NCBI RefSeq assembly: GCF_032854445.1
Contig: NC_088306.1
Location: 500,501 to 564,500, forward strand
Origin: Liolophura sinensis
Lineage: Eukaryota; Mollusca; Polyplacophora; Chitonida; Chitonidae
Direction of reading: 5' to 3'
DNA: 64,000 nucleotides
The translations under genes and the position numbers were made by a program. Each line of letters starts with the position of its first letter. Within the stretch, counting starts at the first letter, position 1. The notes under the pieces were generated by a model. The model had not been told where the DNA came from, ran no database searches, and worked only from the letters and a program-made list of their open reading frames with translations. Positions 11,366 through 24,608 of the stretch are shown one piece after another.

Positions 11366-11639
11366 ATCTCTGGTAGGCAGATGTTAAGTTTCATTAATAT
11401 ACGACATGTAAAGTAATCGTTCACCTGCTTTAATCCGAGCCGAACCTGAATGATAAGAGCAGGATCGCATTATTGCCTCTATTAGCTAATACATTTATGA
11501 CATTTATGCACGAAAAAAACAAAGGAGAACCAATCCGGGGCGTAACGTAATTCGGTCTGTTGTTCTTTTCTACCGGATTGGTGACGATCTCTGGAAAACT
11601 GGTGACGGAGTACACCATTTTAATTATGAAGATTTCAAT

Positions 11640-12065
11640 CAACGTCACAAGTTACCGCTGCAAAAACTAGCGTGTCAAGGTTATTCCATGAGACGCCTTC
11701 ACTTTAAGTTTCGGCAGTTTTACAATGAGTATAATTATCTTAAGTAAGTAGAGTATAATTACCTTAAGTAAGTAAATAATGACGCAGCGACCAGAATCTC
11801 TGATGCTTTTGCTTTATGATTATTCTGCTAATTCTGCTTAACCTGGGATGAGAGGACGTATATTCATCGTGTCGAATTAGCTGGCCACGTTGGACATTTG
11901 AACAGCTGCAATCAAAGCGCAAATGAGATACATATTTGGATGCTAACTTACATACTAGCATGGTACACAGTATGAACACTGTATTCACTAATTCGCCTAG
12001 AACATCCCTTACGTCTCTCCAACATCACTGGAAACTACTGACTGTTTCTCTTGGCATGATTCCGA
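11640..12065 (-). mobile_element. Family B dispersed repeat, minus-strand copy
   Basis: On the minus strand: GGAATCATGCCAAGAGAAAC, GTTCTAGGCGAATTAGTGAA, GTGTACCATGCTAGTATGTA, GCGCTTTGATTGCAGCTGTT, GTCCAACGTGGCCAGCTAAT, CACGATGAATATACGTCCTC, then TTGCAGCGGTAACTTGTGAC. It holds a 26-bp direct duplication (11729-11784). The TATA-containing 5' end is lacking. Confidence 0.82.
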
Positions 12066-12069
12066 CATA

Positions 12070-15000
12070 ATTTCGTATTTTATATACTTTCTTAGTTTTT
12101 TGGTGGTATGTGTTAAAGGCCATTTTAGGAATTTGCCTGGAACGTCCATTGTTGTGCTTCGAAGAAGATATAATTGTCAATCCAGCTTGAAACGGAATTG
12201 CCATTGCTGGACAAAGCGAGAATCTTTTCGCGCGTGCCACATTAATATAGGGTTGAATAGAAAGATAGCAGAGACATTTCTTACATCACTAGCTTATTAA
12301 CTTCATCCAGTTGACTTAAGTAAACCCGTTTTTATAAGCATGCAATAATTTGCGCCGTGAGTGACGGGAATGTTGAAATGTTACGACAGACATCGCCCGC
12401 GGAGTGATGACACCTCATGAAAACCAGTTTTCACGGATTCTGAATTCTCTCAAGCGAGCATCATCGCGGTCAAAAGGTCAATGGATCTCTAAGCAAAACA
12501 TGTCATAAATTTCTCAATTATCACAATTAGTTGTCTAATCTGAAAAGGCTTTTGCATAATAATTTGGAGTAGTAAGTAGGCAAATGAATAAAGCTACCTA
12601 AGTCTAAAACTCGGAATAAGACGCAGGAAATTTCCGAACAAACCACCAATTTTGCATTGACACAACATGAATGACCTCGTCACAGAATAGTCCATGGGCA
12701 AAGTTTATAATCCATGAAACAGAAGGAGTCCTTGGTGCATTTATGTATGTGGCATTGTGTAGGGAAAGGTTTTACGCATGCGTGTTCAGTCCTTACGTGT
12801 AGGCCTTGGTTTGTTGAAAGAAGATAATCTTTTTCTGTGAGTTGGGGTTATTGATAAATAAATTGTCATCCGTACCTCTAGTATAGAACAAATGTTTGTT
12901 TGAGACATCATCAATACCATGTCCACCCTCAGAAAGGATATTCAGGGAGAGAAAACCGGGAAATTGTGAAGAGTAAATCCTTGAAAAGAACAACAGTCAT
13001 TTCCTGCATCATTTACGATCTGGAATTGCCTACGTCTTTTTCCTATTGCAAGTTTGTTGATTGAATGCTTAGGTTTTTGGTTTCTGCAATTGCTTGTGCA
13101 CGGTTAAATGTTTATCGCCTTTCATGAGGAAAATATTTATCTATACAGATATTTTTAGTTAATTTCTGTTACGTTTGTTTGTTCAGTTGATTAATTGATA
13201 AATTAAAAGGTAAAAGGCGTTGACTGGAAACAAATATGCCGTTGAATACAGTTTCATGCTTATTGCCATGATTTACACTTCTGTTTTCGGTGAGTTTTTT
13301 TAGCCCGCCATTTTGACGGCCAAATATTCGTGTCATGTCATAAATGTCAGTCTCCTTTACATAATTAGCCTCTCGTTTTGACGTTTGTGAATTTGTCAGT
13401 CTCGTCTCGCGTCTATAAACAACAAATGCAAGGTCAGAAGGGACAGTCTTTACGCCTAGAAACCACTATAATAAATTCATTACACGCTATTTTTCTGCTG
13501 TTAAGACTTCTTGAGGCTGTGAAAGTGAAGGTATTTCCCCGGGGGCCTAAGCCGCTGGGTAGGGCATATTTTTTGTCCTGATTGTTTCTGCAAAAGCAGA
13601 ATGACTGCTAGTGAGTGTCAATCCCAAAATGTCAGGCCTTTTACATAACAGATAACGGGCAGATTGCTGATAAGTCGACAGTACATCGAGCATTAAAACA
13701 TATTACACATTTTTTCAAATTAAATTATATTTTTTGAAATGAAATCTTGCACAACGCGAGAACATTAATCATGCTTTTAACGAATGTTCATTTAGCACAT
13801 GCCCTCCCAGAGTTCTTTGCCGTACGGCGTATTGTTTGTTATCTCACGGCCTCAAATCAAAATAGCCGTATCTGCCTTTTGATTCAAACTACATGATGGC
13901 TTTACTTCAAGGGGGGCAAAACTATGCTATCATTTTTTCTAAATTTGAACTCAAGTTTGTTCTATCTCTTTCCTATCTGAAGTATGATCACCATTCACAC
14001 CAGCTGGCCGACAGTGTTCTGTCCTGACATCTCTGCGTGTTGTGCGCCGTAAAAAATGCCACTTACTCGTATCGATGTGCTAATGTCGTAATCTCTTTTA
14101 TTAGCCAATAAGTGAGAACTGTGCAACATCCTCTTACAAAAGGGTTAAAAACTTAACAAGGTTGGCTGACTTCTGACTGTTTCATCCGCTTTAAATTTAG
14201 GTTCATGCTTTTTTTGCTTACACTTTTTTTTCTGTACTGTGGTAATGTAACAGTTAACGTGCTAACAAATCCAATCCTACTTTAGCTCGCGATCAACATG
14301 TGGAAGTAATCCATTCTGATCCCAGACGATCAACGCCTCTAATCTCTAACAATTCGCGGTTTTCGAAGCTTATAATATTATCTACGATCTCTCTCGTCTG
14401 GGATTCAAATTTCTTTTCTGCTTGCCTTACTTCATTTTTATGTTTTGTCGTTGATTTCCGTGTCCCATAAACATGACTGTTTGATTAGCTGCTTGTTGGC
14501 TGTTTATCACACTGTTCTTTACACTCTTGGCGTTTTGAGAAGGAAAGTTTTTTTTTCGTTTTGTGTGTGTGCTAATTAAGGTTGTATACGAATGTGAAAT
14601 GACAAGCGCGGCCGTTTTTCTGTCCTTTTCATACAAGATGTTGTAAACTGCCGGCCCGCCAGGAACAACTCCTGTATACAGAAAGCCACACACGGAGGTA
14701 CTTAACTTCAGGCAAACTCTACCTAGATCACACGATTTAACCTTGGCGATAAAAAAGACAAAGTTTGAGCTGCGTAAATAAAAGAGAAAATAATCCATCG
14801 ATATTTGAGTGAGAAATATAACCATCACTCGTTTGTTGCTACGCACCCAAACCAAAGTTAACGCTGTTTTTGTAGTAGCCCAGCACTCAAGTGGGAATAA
14901 AAAAGACGCCTTTAATAGTTTATAAGTACGGCGTAAAACACCAATCAAATGTATTAATAAATATCCTAGAGTCGAGATTTCGCCCTATTAGTCCGAGGGT

Positions 15001-15188
15001 GTATCAGACGCTTGACGAATGGCGATGGTTTCCTGCCAGGTCTACCCAGTCTAGTCCACAATTAAACTTGCTAGCCGTCTTGAGAGTGGGTAATTCTTGA
15101 TGAAGCTAATAAATAAATCTAGAAACAACATACTTAGGTTTCTTGTAGCAGGTGTCCATGTGACAATTGAAGGAATGAATGGATTTTG
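12070..15188. other. No gene seen
   Basis: Unique, A+T-rich. A 173-codon minus frame (14427..14948) starts inside a SINE tail and has no motif. TTTTGACG...TGTCAGTCTC occurs twice within 13310-13405, a weak duplication. Confidence 0.5.
14915..14965 (+). mobile_element. SINE tail fragment
   Basis: TATAAGTACGGCGTAAAACA, CCAATCAAAT and an A-rich end; about 50 bp of the 3' end only. It supplies the start of a 173-codon minus-strand frame that is therefore not a gene start. Confidence 0.5.
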
Positions 15189-15757
15189 CTTAAAGGTGAA
15201 GAAAACATAAAAACTACATCTTCTTCAGATGAAAGAGTGTTAGTTGTAAATGTTTTCTTCGATTTTTTCTTTAAACGGAAAAAGACACTTGAAAATGTGT
15301 TTATATGGTATGTATTGGGGACCACCTTTTGGTACATATATAGTCTTTGTGTTATAAATGAGGATGTAACACATGTTTAAAAAATATATTTGCACTAGAA
15401 TTTGGTCTTTTCAGGTAACAAATGTGTTCAGCCTGGATTTTGATCATATTTATATCTTTAATATATTTATGAATATTGTCATAGTTCAGAATAAATGCAT
15501 ATGTTTGGATATAACAAACAACTTTACATTTAAATAAATATATTAGACATGCACCACATCCTGAATTAGCAGGTTATTATGCAACGACGATAAATACCAA
15601 AATGTGGTCCTAAATACCCAACATATTAAAACATTTTCAAATACATTTCTCCAGCAAAAAATCAAAAAAAAATTTTGAAGACCATATTTTTGCATATAAG
15701 TCTGACGCTCTTTCGTCTGATTTTGAACTCAGTTTTATGTTTTCTTCTCCTTTAACC
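15189..15757. mobile_element. Foldback element with long inverted arms
   Basis: Arm 1 (15189-15360, plus) and arm 2 (15582-15757, read on the minus strand) share AAAGG(T/A)GAAGAAAACATAAA, TCAGA(T/C)GAAAGAG(T/C)GT, GATTTTTT, TGAAAATGT and GACCAC(C/A)TTTTGGTA in order. Identity is roughly two thirds by eye, around a 220-bp A+T-rich centre. A transcript could form a long imperfect hairpin. It may be a foldback transposon, a MITE or an inverted duplication. Confidence 0.72.
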
Positions 15758-16452
15758 ATGTCAGCAATACCGTGGCGAACATATGTTTGACAGGAACACA
15801 TATGGTTTTCGATATGGTCAGGCAAATACAGCTATATCTGAAACCCACAATATCTTCGAGACATAGTTTAATTATTGGCGTTAATGGATTGAATTGTGTG
15901 TGTGTTTTTTTTTGTGTGTACATTGTGGTTTAAAAAGATGAACCTTTAGTTATTTGTGAAATGGTCATATTCATATAAAAACAGGTTATAAAATTTGTTC
16001 TGCCATATGAAGGGCGCAATTCGTACACCCACTGAAATATTTCATCACGCTGGTAAAAACTATCAGCGAATTTTACACATATATACTATTTACAACGAAA
16101 CGTCTCATGGATGGTAAATTTTGTCAAAGGTAAAACTATAGAAGGCCTTGTTCCCCTTGATGTTAATGTAACGGCGAACACCAAGACAATTGATGACCAA
16201 ATTCTATGAATAGTTAATTTTTGTGAGGAGTTTTAATGTATAGTGGAGACACTATGGTAGAATACGTATGAGTGCTGCACAGACGATTTGTCCTCCCATA
16301 TATGCCAAATATGTTCTTCCAGATATAGAAATAAAAATATTTATGTCTTCTTCACATATATACTTTGGGATCTTTTACAAGCACTCGTTAGCAACGAGTT
16401 TTATGCTGGCATGTGCTTTTTCAGCTTTTACAAGAACTTTCTGCAGCTTTAG

Positions 16453-16848
16453 ACATTCGTATACCAGCCGTCAACCAAGGTGGGCGCTCCGGGTCAATAA
16501 TCGAAAGGCCAATTCCCAAAACGACCTTTAACACAAACTACCAAAGAATACAAAGAAAAGCAGTAAACAGTTTTCAGTGATGTAGGGAAGACGCAAGGTG
16601 TGTTCTAAGTGACTGAGTGAAATGAGTATTCAAACCGTTTACCATGCTAGAATATAAGTTCATATATCCAACGTGGCGATCTAATTCAACGCGATGAATA
16701 TACTTCCTCTAGCCGCGGATTACGGAGAATTAGACACAATCATGAAGAGTGCAGGAGATTCTGGACGCTCTGTCAGAAGGCGTTTGATGAAATAACTTTG
16801 ACACACAAGTTTTTGCAGTAATAACTCGTGATGTTCATTGAAATCGAA
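16453..16848 (+). mobile_element. Family B dispersed repeat, near full length
   Basis: Blocks in order: ACATTCGTATACCAGCCGTC, GGTCAATAATCG...GGCCAATTCCCAAAACGACC, AAACAGTTTTCAGTGATGTA, GTGACTGAGTGAAATGAGTA, TACCATGCTAGAATATAAGT, TATCCAACGTGGCGATCTAA, CGCGATGAATATACTTCCTC, AATTAGACACAATCATGAA, GGACGCTCTGTC and TGCAGTAATAACTCGTGATG. The segment that holds the TATA box in other copies is deleted here. Low-scoring frames inside are not genes. Confidence 0.85.
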
Positions 16849-17574
16849 ATTTAAAACACGCAGGATCTAAGAAATGTTACAATGCAAGATATGTACATGC
16901 CATATGCATGAATGGTATAAGATCTTCGAATGTAGATGACATATACTTTTAGAGCTTTAGAAGAACAAAGTGACATACCCAGCTTGTGTATGCCGGTGTT
17001 CGAAAAGCTTTTACAAGAACTGTACATCTCATCATGGACACATATATTTTTGCAGGTTTTACAAGAGCTTCTGTCGCGCTAGCAAAGACATTTTTCACAA
17101 GAAATGGGACCGTCGTTTGGTTACTCAACTACAGAGGGTTTTTCTGTCGCCCAACAGATCAGCCCCTGGTCACTTATGCTGCAGTTTCGAAACCAGCTCT
17201 CGTTGGATTGGTGGCGGTCTTAATTCAGAAAGTTTGTCATATTACCCCAATTTCACAACTTTATACATATTAGCTATATAACTGAGCCCAGTTCCCAAAC
17301 AGAAAACGAATGACAAGGTTACGGTTGTTCTTGCCATGGTAACAAATGTCTCCAATAACAGTTACAATTCCACTTGCAGTCAACAAAGGATTTCGTTACA
17401 TCGTGGAACAGATCTAATTTTGTATGATGCCTTTAACACTTATCCCTATATTGGAGAACATTTCCTACCTATAAACCAGCCAGTTCGAAGTTTATGAAAA
17501 CATATGCTTCCCTTCTTCTGCGCTGCTGTGTCTGTGGTGTCGAATTACATCACTTAACTATACATTTATTTATT

Positions 17575-17890
17575 TGTTTATTTTTTTTATTGGTTAGGAT
17601 TATATTCCAAACTTTTCCACACATACGATGGCGGTCATTTTTATGAATACTGAAAAACGGCCCTTGGAAAGATGCAGACGAGCATACAACATGGAGAGTA
17701 CAAATCTGCACACCACGTTGATTCCAGACAAATTCTGGTCTTCAAACAAATTTCGGCTGCTCAAAGGGCCACACCAGATTTGTCCATCTGTTTCCGTGAG
17801 AGCGGGAGAATCCACAAACTCCATGCACCAGGCCATATTTGAACCTGTACTATGATGCCCTATTGAAAGTGAAATGCCAGCGCTATACCC
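17575..17890 (-). mobile_element. Possible very old SINE copy
   Basis: TTTATTTTTTTTATTGGTTA followed by ACACATACGATGGCGGTCAT matches the tail and the ACGACGGCGGCCA block. The remainder, to about ACCTGTACTATGATGCCC, cannot be aligned by eye. Confidence 0.3.
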
Positions 17891-17899
17891 AATCAACCA

Positions 17900-20800
17900 C
17901 TATCCACTCATTCACAATTAACTACACAGACATAAGTGACGTTTTACACTAAAAACACAAGTGTGCACGGCTTGGACGGACGAGTTTTAAGCGGGTTATT
18001 TCTCCATTAACTCAGGCTACACGAATGTTATATGGGACGAACTCATTTTCGTTACTTATAACGAAGGATTTTCAGTAACAGACACACCGGATATAGGCTA
18101 AGCAGTTCTTTCCTTGTGACATTTCGAGCGTTATATAGAGTGAGTGAAAACTTACAGCGCTGGGTAACATAAAAACATTACGTATATTACAGGTGTGTTT
18201 AATTAGGATTTATTTATGTATCTTTATAAGATTTATGATGAATGACTTTAGAGGAAACCTCTAATATGACAGGTATCCCTCAGGTGAGCCGGGTATTACA
18301 GTTACTGACGCCTAATGGCTTAAATATGCAAATTTCTGGTTCGCTGAAATTGGGAACATGCTGGGATTAATTATTCTGATGGGCTGAAGAAGACGCCTTT
18401 GGTTCTTGTCGCTTTCAGTATATCCGTTTGGTGGCTGTAATGCAATGATAAATATAAACCTTTGAGAACACGCTTAGTCTATTTTATAGCCACCGTTTAG
18501 TAATTTATTTATTTGTTCATCTTTTAATCATCGGCGTTTAAAAATTGAAGAAACAGACTTATGTATTACATTTTGATTAGCATATATATTAAATTATTCG
18601 AACATAAATCTAAAATCTGTAAAATATTGCTACATGGTCTCTGTCCCTGTATAATTTGGAAACGCTTTGTTGTCACGACTAGCGGTATCCGAATGAACAT
18701 CTTGGAGAGCCGTATGCCCCTTCATTCAGTCAAACATCTCTGGTATACTCATCTATGTTTATAACGTATTGAACTGAATAAATCTAAATCTCTGGAATGA
18801 AAGGAAAAGAAAGAAAATCGTCTATCTAAAAAGCCAGAACTGTAATACAAAAATATACTGTGAATTTCTGTGCTTTGAGAAAAATAATGTCCCTTTACAA
18901 AAGAAATAGTTTGAAAAATTCCTAATTTTATTTTGAAAAATATGAAAAAAATGAAGTATATATCAGATGAACGTCCATTAAACATTCTCTTGCAAAAATA
19001 ATTTGATTTACTTTTTAGAGTTTTTCCAACCGAGTAAAATGGCTTTAAAACAGCAGATGCTAAGGTGGTCTGTATATATATATAGTGAGACAGAAGGTAT
19101 CTATCACGGATGTCCCATTCACGTTTATGGCTTAGAATAGTTCGTTTTAAGGGGAATTCAGCGAAAGCATTCACTGTTCTATATGGATATGCATTTTATA
19201 TGCAGTCTATATAGGAAGTTGCAAATACCACTGGTCTCAATATGGGCAGGAAAGGTCGCCATAGAATCCAAAGTTTCTTGTGTATTTTGCTGGGTTAAAA
19301 AAATTCTGAGAAAACTAAGAATGGCGTTTAATAGTGTTTCGTCTGGAAAATACTTCACGGTCTTTAACGAATTGGCACGCCTGAGGGCGCTCCATGGTTT
19401 GGCATGGTTTCCTCCGCCTACAATCCTGGGAATAACTGAAATACAAGCTTGCGTAGAGACTGGATAACATCAACTGAATCCAATGTGTAAATCATGATAA
19501 GGCACATGTAGATCTTTGGTATCTAACTGCTGTCGCTAAAATTTGTTACTTGCAGAATATTTGTTGGTCGTAGTGTTATTTTGTTGGGTTAATATTTGCA
19601 GAGATATTGACGTTAAATAAGTAACATCCAGGTGATATTCTCGATATTTGAAATGCGTGCGTGAAATGTAACCTGATCACTAAGTTCAGCTTAACTTTTG
19701 GCTTAAATTTACCCATAAGTCATTTTTCATACGAGTAGGTTATATTTTAGAATGGGGTAAGCTTATTTTAATAACCCTTGTGTTGAACTAATCGATGATA
19801 CAGCTTGTTTGTTTTTTATTAATACACGTGTATGAATTGGTACATGTGTAAAATGTTAGCAGCCTACTCTGTGCGGCTTCCATGCAGTCACGGGTGGCTC
19901 GAGGTGACGCGCAAAATTGCCCCTTTTAATCCTCTTGCCGTCGCCACATAGAGGGGCAGAATCCCCACCAGAGCCGCTCGGCTTGAAGACGTACACCTTG
20001 TGTTAGTATGGAGATAATATCTGTGTTTACCCAGCCGTGCAGGCCATGACAGCTCCCCCATATCACACCTCCACGACACCTCATCTCATTTGCATGTATT
20101 TAAAACACAAGGATTATTGAGACGAAAGGTTAATAAGCCCACTGTGGCTTAGATAACGCTCCGTTGTTAACTAGAGGATAAATAAATCTTAAATGGAAAG
20201 GTATATTTTTAATAATTGTATGCTTTCTAAGTTCTTGTTTTGTTGTTTTTATGTCCTCAATTAACTCAAAGTTAAATCGACAGTTGATTTTATTTCAAGA
20301 AGGATTTCTTTTTCTTAATTTCTATAATTTGTTGTCTGAGACTGAAAGATCATCCGGCCAACTCATCAACTTGGCACGGATAAATATACTTACAACACTT
20401 TTTCCAAAATCTCGAGATTTTGTTTCGAAGTATCCATTTTGGACATTATTCATTTTAATCCTTTAATTGTGGTTTTTAAAATCTATATAGACTGTTCCAA
20501 CGGAAACCGTTAACTACAAAACTTATTTTATGGCGGTCAGTCTTATGTGTGGGGAAAACAGAGAGCCCGGGGTAAAAACCACGGAGTTTAGACGAAATAA
20601 TGATGATCTTTGCCACGTGTAATAAATGGAATATATAGGTGGAAGAGTATATGGTGATCCTCAGCGAATTCCGTGCGTGCCAGAGCACACACAACAGCAC
20701 CGTCGACCATTATCACGGTCATTAATAATCGGAGAACAATGACACACTGACGGCATAAGCCGACTTGGTGCTTGTGAATCGCATAACGCTAGAGTTTAAA

Positions 20801-20934
20801 ACCATGAGTAATTAATATTTGATTGACAACTGGAAAACTATTCTGAAAATACACATGTTTACAATTAGGTTTCGTTTTGTATTTAATTACCTAAATAGTC
20901 AAATGATTTAATTTAAGTCAAAGTTCAAGAGCGT
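17900..20934. other. No gene seen
   Basis: Unique A+T-rich DNA with short random frames (longest 141 codons, minus, 18749..19174, Phe/Ser-rich with no motif). A G+C-richer patch at 19870-20070 holds no convincing frame. Confidence 0.5.
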
Positions 20935-21150
20935 ATCAGTCCATTTATTTTATTGGGGTTTACTACCGTATTCAAGGACATCTTCTGACACGAGACGGCA
21001 CGAGGATTTGTGGGTGAAGGAAAGCGGACTTATGACCACTGCAAATTAGGAAGAACCTGGGACCCGTTCTACATGGTGTGCTCAAATCAGAAGCGAATCA
21101 GCGGCTCTCGGATTCGACCCTGTGACCTCATTGCCCCCAGCAGTTGTTGC
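20935..21150 (-). mobile_element. Decayed SINE relative
   Basis: ATTTATTTTATTGGGGTTTA, CTACCGTATTCAAGGAC and GACACGAGACGGCACG echo the TTGGTGTTTTACGCCGTACTCAAG...ACGACGGCGG order; CTCGGATTCGACCC at the right could be the B-box complement. Heavily diverged. Confidence 0.35.
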
Positions 21151-22222
21151 GAGATGTATTACCATACACAATCGATATGTATTACATCTTGACCAGGTCA
21201 CAATCATGAAGCTGGATTGGTTGTAGTCCTGATGAGCGGATCTGTACATATAGCCCTCAGGGTTATTATCATAATTAGATACATAAGAAAGGTAAATTAA
21301 ATCACATGAAATTAGCCGCTACAACACTTGCAAATCCGGTGCAAAGGTAATAAATGAGTTTATTCATCTTAGTCGAGAGGCATGCAACTGATTAACCGGT
21401 AATGCCGTGTTTCTCACCTGTACACTAAACAGACAATTCACCAGCTCACCTGTGCTTCTGAATGAATAATACAATCCTGTCACCTTCTTTATCAGAGTTA
21501 AATGAAATTACAAGTGAGTCTGATGTCCTCGCTGAACGTGAAAATTAGCAAGTGCAAAGCCTGTTTATAAGGTGATGTTAAATTAACTGGAAGTCCGTGA
21601 GGTGTGAACAGACACGTCTTTTAACCTCCATACAGCGAGCTGCACATGTAAATTATACCCGTCCGAATTCATAACTGGGAGATTTTAAATCGCCGCTCTT
21701 TACAAAAAGGAAACAAGTCGACTAAGAGGGTGCGAACGTCGTGTTATCGCTGATGTCGTGCTGATCTAGGGCCGGATAATCGCCTTGTACTGGATGACAC
21801 GTACCTCATTCCCTCATATAATCTACCAAGGAAATCTCAGAGCAGAGATATTTTGTCAATAAGATATACACGACCCCGGTGTCAGCATATCATACAGCAG
21901 GTAGATTGCTTTAAAATAGACCACTCCACTAATTTCGTGCAGAAATTAACACAGACCTCCCATGGAATTAAATGACGAATTATAACAAAATTCGCACCTT
22001 AAGGCATGGGATCGTACTTACCAGGCAGCTTCATTTTAAGTCCTAAATTCACGAAACACGAGGACCGAACTCTTAAATCAGTGTACAAATTTCAAACTTC
22101 CAAGAGCAAAATATTTTAATTGTAGGTCTATGAATTTTTAACTTAAGTCGTAAGACGTTTGATAAATAGGGGCCCAGGGGCCAATTCCGTTCAGGCACTT
22201 TTGACGTTAATCATAATTTAAA
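21151..22222. other. No gene, no repeat seen
   Basis: Unique sequence free of recognisable SINEs; no frame above about 60 codons. It could be intronic or regulatory. Confidence 0.45.
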
Positions 22223-22478
22223 CCTGCTCAGTCGGTTAGCGCGCTAGCGCAGCGTAATAACCCGGGAGTCTCTCACCAATGCGGTCGCTGTGAGTTCAAG
22301 TCCAGCTCATGCTGGCTTCCTCTCCGGCAGTAAGTGGGAAGGTCTTCAGCAACCTGCGGATGGTCGTGGGTTTCCCCGGAGCTCTGCCCGGTTTTCTCCC
22401 ACCATAATGCTGTCCGCCGCCGTATACGTGAAATATTCTTGAGTAAGGCGTAAAACACAAATCAAATAAATAAATAAT
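22223..22478 (+). mobile_element. SINE, near full length, young-looking
   Basis: GTTAGCGCGCTAGCGCAGCG, GTGAGTTCAAGTCCAGCTC (B box), GGATGGTCGTGGGTTTCCC and CACCATAATGCTGTCCGCCG are all close to the consensus of the copies here, and (AAAT)n follows. Only the first dozen bases of the head are missing. Confidence 0.93.
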
Positions 22479-23216
22479 TTAAACCTTCGATACATGTTCG
22501 GTACAGTTTCTACTGCGCAAAAAGTTCAAACTGCGGTACATATATCTTGACTTCCCTTGTAAGTTGTTTGAAATTTTAATTCCTGGCGTGTAAGATTTTC
22601 AGATTCTAGCTAAATTCAAAATTGGCTTTATGTAATCAATCCCTTACATATTAACTGGCGTAAAATAAAGGCATAACTGGAAAGACAAGATCTTTAGGCC
22701 CTGCTTCTTCTGTTTTGTTTGATGTTAGGTAGACGGAGCATTTGTCGGACATTCACCAGCCTTACATCATTGTGTCATGTATGTGAAACGTGACCGGCTC
22801 TTCTGGGCCAGCTACGGCCTTGTGTCAGAAGGTTTGTCACGTGCCAATGCATGGTGAAGGGCGGCAGTTTTATCATCCTCTTCAGCGTTGTTCCGTCCCA
22901 AATATGAACCACCACGTGCTTATTAGTAATAAACTCTTGAATTCTGAGTTAAACACCTAATAAAGAAATGAAACAAATAAAGTTATTTTTTAACCAACGT
23001 GTTACTAAGAACCGAAGTGGAGCTTGTACTACAGAACATTTTCTACAAGTCCTTCCTCTCGGTCCGACGAAAGGCGTATACATGTCATGCCCTCAGTGTT
23101 AGAATTTCCAGTAAACGTTCAGGGACTACTGTATATGTTTACCCTTTACAGTAAATATTCCACATTTGTAAGATGAACTAAGGTATTTTACTTGAAATAA
23201 TAATCTTTCACATCGA

Positions 23217-23417
23217 GACAATAACAGTCAGTAAACATGTACATGTTCAGGTACAAGTATATCCCACTCTCCACCCAACATCACGACAATAACAGTCAGT
23301 AAACATGTACATGTTCAGGTATAAGTATATCCCACTCTCCACCCAACATCACGACAATAACAGTCAGTAAACATGTACATGTTCAGATACGGGTATATCC
23401 CACTCTCCACCCAAATA
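23217..23417. repeat. 68-bp tandem repeat, 3 units
   Basis: Units begin GACAATAACAGTCAGTAAAC at 23217, 23285 and 23353, spacing exactly 68. Each holds the palindrome ACATGTACATGT. Only a few substitutions separate the units, so the duplication is recent. Confidence 0.93.
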
Positions 23418-23454
23418 GCTAAGGGTTTACATCTGGCCATGGAAGAGGCTTGTG

Positions 23455-23532
23455 TTTTTTTTTGTTTTTTTTTTTTTGTTTTTTTTTTTTTTTGTTTGTT
23501 TGTTTGTTTGTTTTTTTTTTGTTTTTTTTTTT
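23455..23532. repeat. T-rich low-complexity run
   Basis: Long T runs broken by single G, including (GTTT)n. Looks like an ancient poly(A) or slippage product; nothing coding. Confidence 0.9.
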
Positions 23533-24250
23533 AATTATTGACGTCAAACAACTACTTTCCTAAAGCAAATAAGCCTACTGCAGCATGCATTAATGAGGAC
23601 TACAAATCTAGGCTGCATCTAATCTGAGTCGATGTTTAAGTAAGGATTTACACATGGCCGTTATAAATTTACGACTACCTTTACATTACAAACGTAAACG
23701 TATACTTTTATGTGAGGTGAATCTTTACTAAACTGGATGCAGGCAAGTTACCGTTAGGGGAAATTTTTAACGGTGTGTACACCGTATCGTATTGACCAGT
23801 CGCAAAACATAATGAACGGTTTAAGTCAATAATAGCATGATCAATTTCTAAAACAACTATCAAACAGATTACAGTAAGACACCAAGGCGCAGTCAGGTAA
23901 ATGTACCTGTAAGCATTTATATTTAAAGAAAACTGTTTTTACTGAAGGCGGTAATAATCACAAGCAACGGTCTACACGTGAGAAGTTAATCACCATCCAA
24001 ACCCTGCACCATATTAGTTATACAAGTGAACATCAACCAAATTAACTATCTCCGTTCTTTTCGGTTGGAACTATTCATATATATCGAGTGTGACAATTTT
24101 ATTCAACGAGGTGATGCATATACAGTCCCTAGCCCTGAGTTAAGCGGAATACAATACCAGTCCATATAAAACCACATGTGAAAAACCAGGGGAATGTTAT
24201 TACATTTTCACCTGTATACGAGAAAGTCACGAGAGCGGTCATTTTATTCG

Positions 24251-24260
24251 GCGCATGCGC
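24251..24260. promoter_or_regulatory. NRF1-like palindrome
   Basis: GCGCATGCGC, the core of NRF1-type sites often found in animal promoters, stands in a locally G+C-richer patch (24230-24360). No adjacent start exon was identified. Confidence 0.3.
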
Positions 24261-24574
24261 ATGAGCCCTGTATAACAACAGTGAGGTCCGTGTAATCCTG
24301 AGTTTTCTTCAGCTTATTTGATCGACCGCAATTTGCTCTCGCGGTGATATTCTATTGAACGAGATCAGATCCATGGTGAAATGTATATCGCATCACTGTG
24401 TGTAATAGCGCTAAGGATATATAGGCCGTTCAGAAGTTTCCAACATGTATAATTGGCGGTTTGAATACTACTAGATTATGTTACCTGATTTGAAGTGTAA
24501 TTACGGGATCAGCCACCTGCATGTGGGGGTATAGTGAGAAGCCAACTCTGAACTTGTTTTCTGGTGTGATCTGT

Positions 24575-24608
24575 TTACCTTTACAGGTGTGAATACCTGT
24601 ACAGGTAA
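24575..24608. repeat. 14-bp inverted repeat with 6-bp loop
   Basis: TTACCTTTACAGGT and ACCTGTACAGGTAA match at 13 of 14 positions. The arms carry ACAGGT/ACCTGT (CACCTG-type E-box halves) several times. Confidence 0.82.

Noticed and set aside
14427-14948. 173-codon minus-strand frame
   Set aside because: First residues come from a SINE tail; no domain; no splice support.
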